DNA from: Frondihabitans sp. PAMC 28766
GTDB taxonomy: Bacteria; Actinomycetota; Actinomycetes; Actinomycetales; Microbacteriaceae
Length of the DNA stretch: 64,000 nucleotides
Assembly: GCF_001577365.1 (NCBI RefSeq)
Contig: NZ_CP014513.1
Span: 1,798,001-1,862,000 of the forward strand
Reading direction: 5' to 3'
In this document: positions 62,339-64,000 of the stretch, one piece after another
Numbering within the stretch: the stretch's first letter is position 1
How the letters are laid out: each line of letters opens with the position of its first letter
The notes under the pieces: model-generated
Databases searched by the model: none
What the model was told of the DNA's origin: nothing
Seen by the model: only the letters and a program-made list of their open reading frames with translations
Program-made: the position numbers and the translations under genes

Positions 62339-62371
62339 AAGGCCCCGCGAGCGCAGCTCGCGGGGCCTTTT
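62339..62371 (+). terminator. intrinsic terminator of the peptide importer operon
   Basis: A perfect 14-bp stem, 62339-62352 with 62356-62369, starts AAGGCCCCGC, has a GCA loop and is followed by TT. It lies 22 bases after the last stop codon. Confidence 0.9.
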
Positions 62372-62416
62372 CGTACGCCCTGAGCGCACGCAACCGGCTG
62401 TTCACCCGAGGGAAGG

Positions 62417-62422
62417 TAGACT
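62417..62422 (+). promoter_or_regulatory. possible -10 of typA
   Basis: TAGACT about 70 bases before the ATG. The 5' leader would be about 63 bases. No convincing -35 is visible. Confidence 0.35.
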
Positions 62423-62492
62423 CTTTCAGTCGGGGCCACGGCTGCCCCCATCGACTTTCTCCCCCGCACCCCTCTCAAAAGGACGTACAACT

Positions 62493-64000
<1,508 letters not shown>

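Overview
This is a 64 kb stretch of high-GC chromosome from an actinobacterium, most likely a member of the Microbacteriaceae. The evidence is the codon usage, many GTG/TTG starts, the DUF6264-type and DUF4245-type proteins, a PIN-PhoH fusion, a LAxTG-anchored surface protein, and promoters in which a TANNNT hexamer sits exactly six bases before the start codon. Most genes are chromosomal housekeeping. No rRNA, tRNA or CRISPR array was found.

Layout. 1-12.6 kb: TrhA-type membrane protein, a Z-prenyl synthase, a class V aminotransferase, phoH behind a structured leader, a prepilin peptidase, fumC, a beta-carbonic anhydrase, a DUF4245-type protein with xseB/xseA, ispH with a DUF6264-type membrane protein, and class II aldolase. 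12.7-20.6 kb: a large surface protein, glpX, rmuC, a DEDDh exonuclease and ychF. 20.6-25.1 kb is the accessory zone. The 3' end of ychF occurs three times as a direct repeat. The first interval carries an Abi_2/AbiF-type HEPN gene split by an IS5-family (IS1031-like) element, and the second carries a LON-domain gene. A DUF4177-like gene and a DUF1778-GNAT toxin-antitoxin pair follow. 25.1-32.8 kb: VOC and DUF1877-like proteins, an NtaA-type flavin monooxygenase, a TetR-MMPL pair with a palindromic operator, and msrB. 32.9-35.6 kb: a type VII secretion-type module with two WXG100-like proteins, a 526-residue effector with a PD-(D/E)xK-like C-terminus, and a candidate immunity protein.

35.6-49.5 kb: SDR enzymes, an ABC-F ATPase, a lipoprotein, glutaredoxin and deoC, a LolA-like/ABC exporter operon, an FBP zinc-finger protein, an Old Yellow Enzyme, a Gfo/Idh/MocA oxidoreductase, an SseB-like protein and a GT14-like glycosyltransferase. 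49.6-54.3 kb: a tandem glycine riboswitch followed by gcvT-gcvH-gcvP, then two tandem 109-bp palindromic repeats. 54.5-62.4 kb: a Bcp peroxiredoxin, a CPBP protease and a complete five-gene peptide-type ABC importer ending in an intrinsic terminator. 62.5 kb to the end: typA, cut by the window edge.

Five otherwise intact genes (fumC, the surface protein, ychF, the ABC-F gene and gcvP) each lack exactly one base, four of them in a G or C run. This pattern points to assembly errors rather than gene decay, so these genes are annotated as whole. The observations most worth following up are the integrase-free ychF 3'-end repeats, the AbiF-type gene with a terminator-like hairpin directly ahead of its ribosome binding site, the type VII toxin-immunity module, and the mutually exclusive RNA pairings upstream of phoH.
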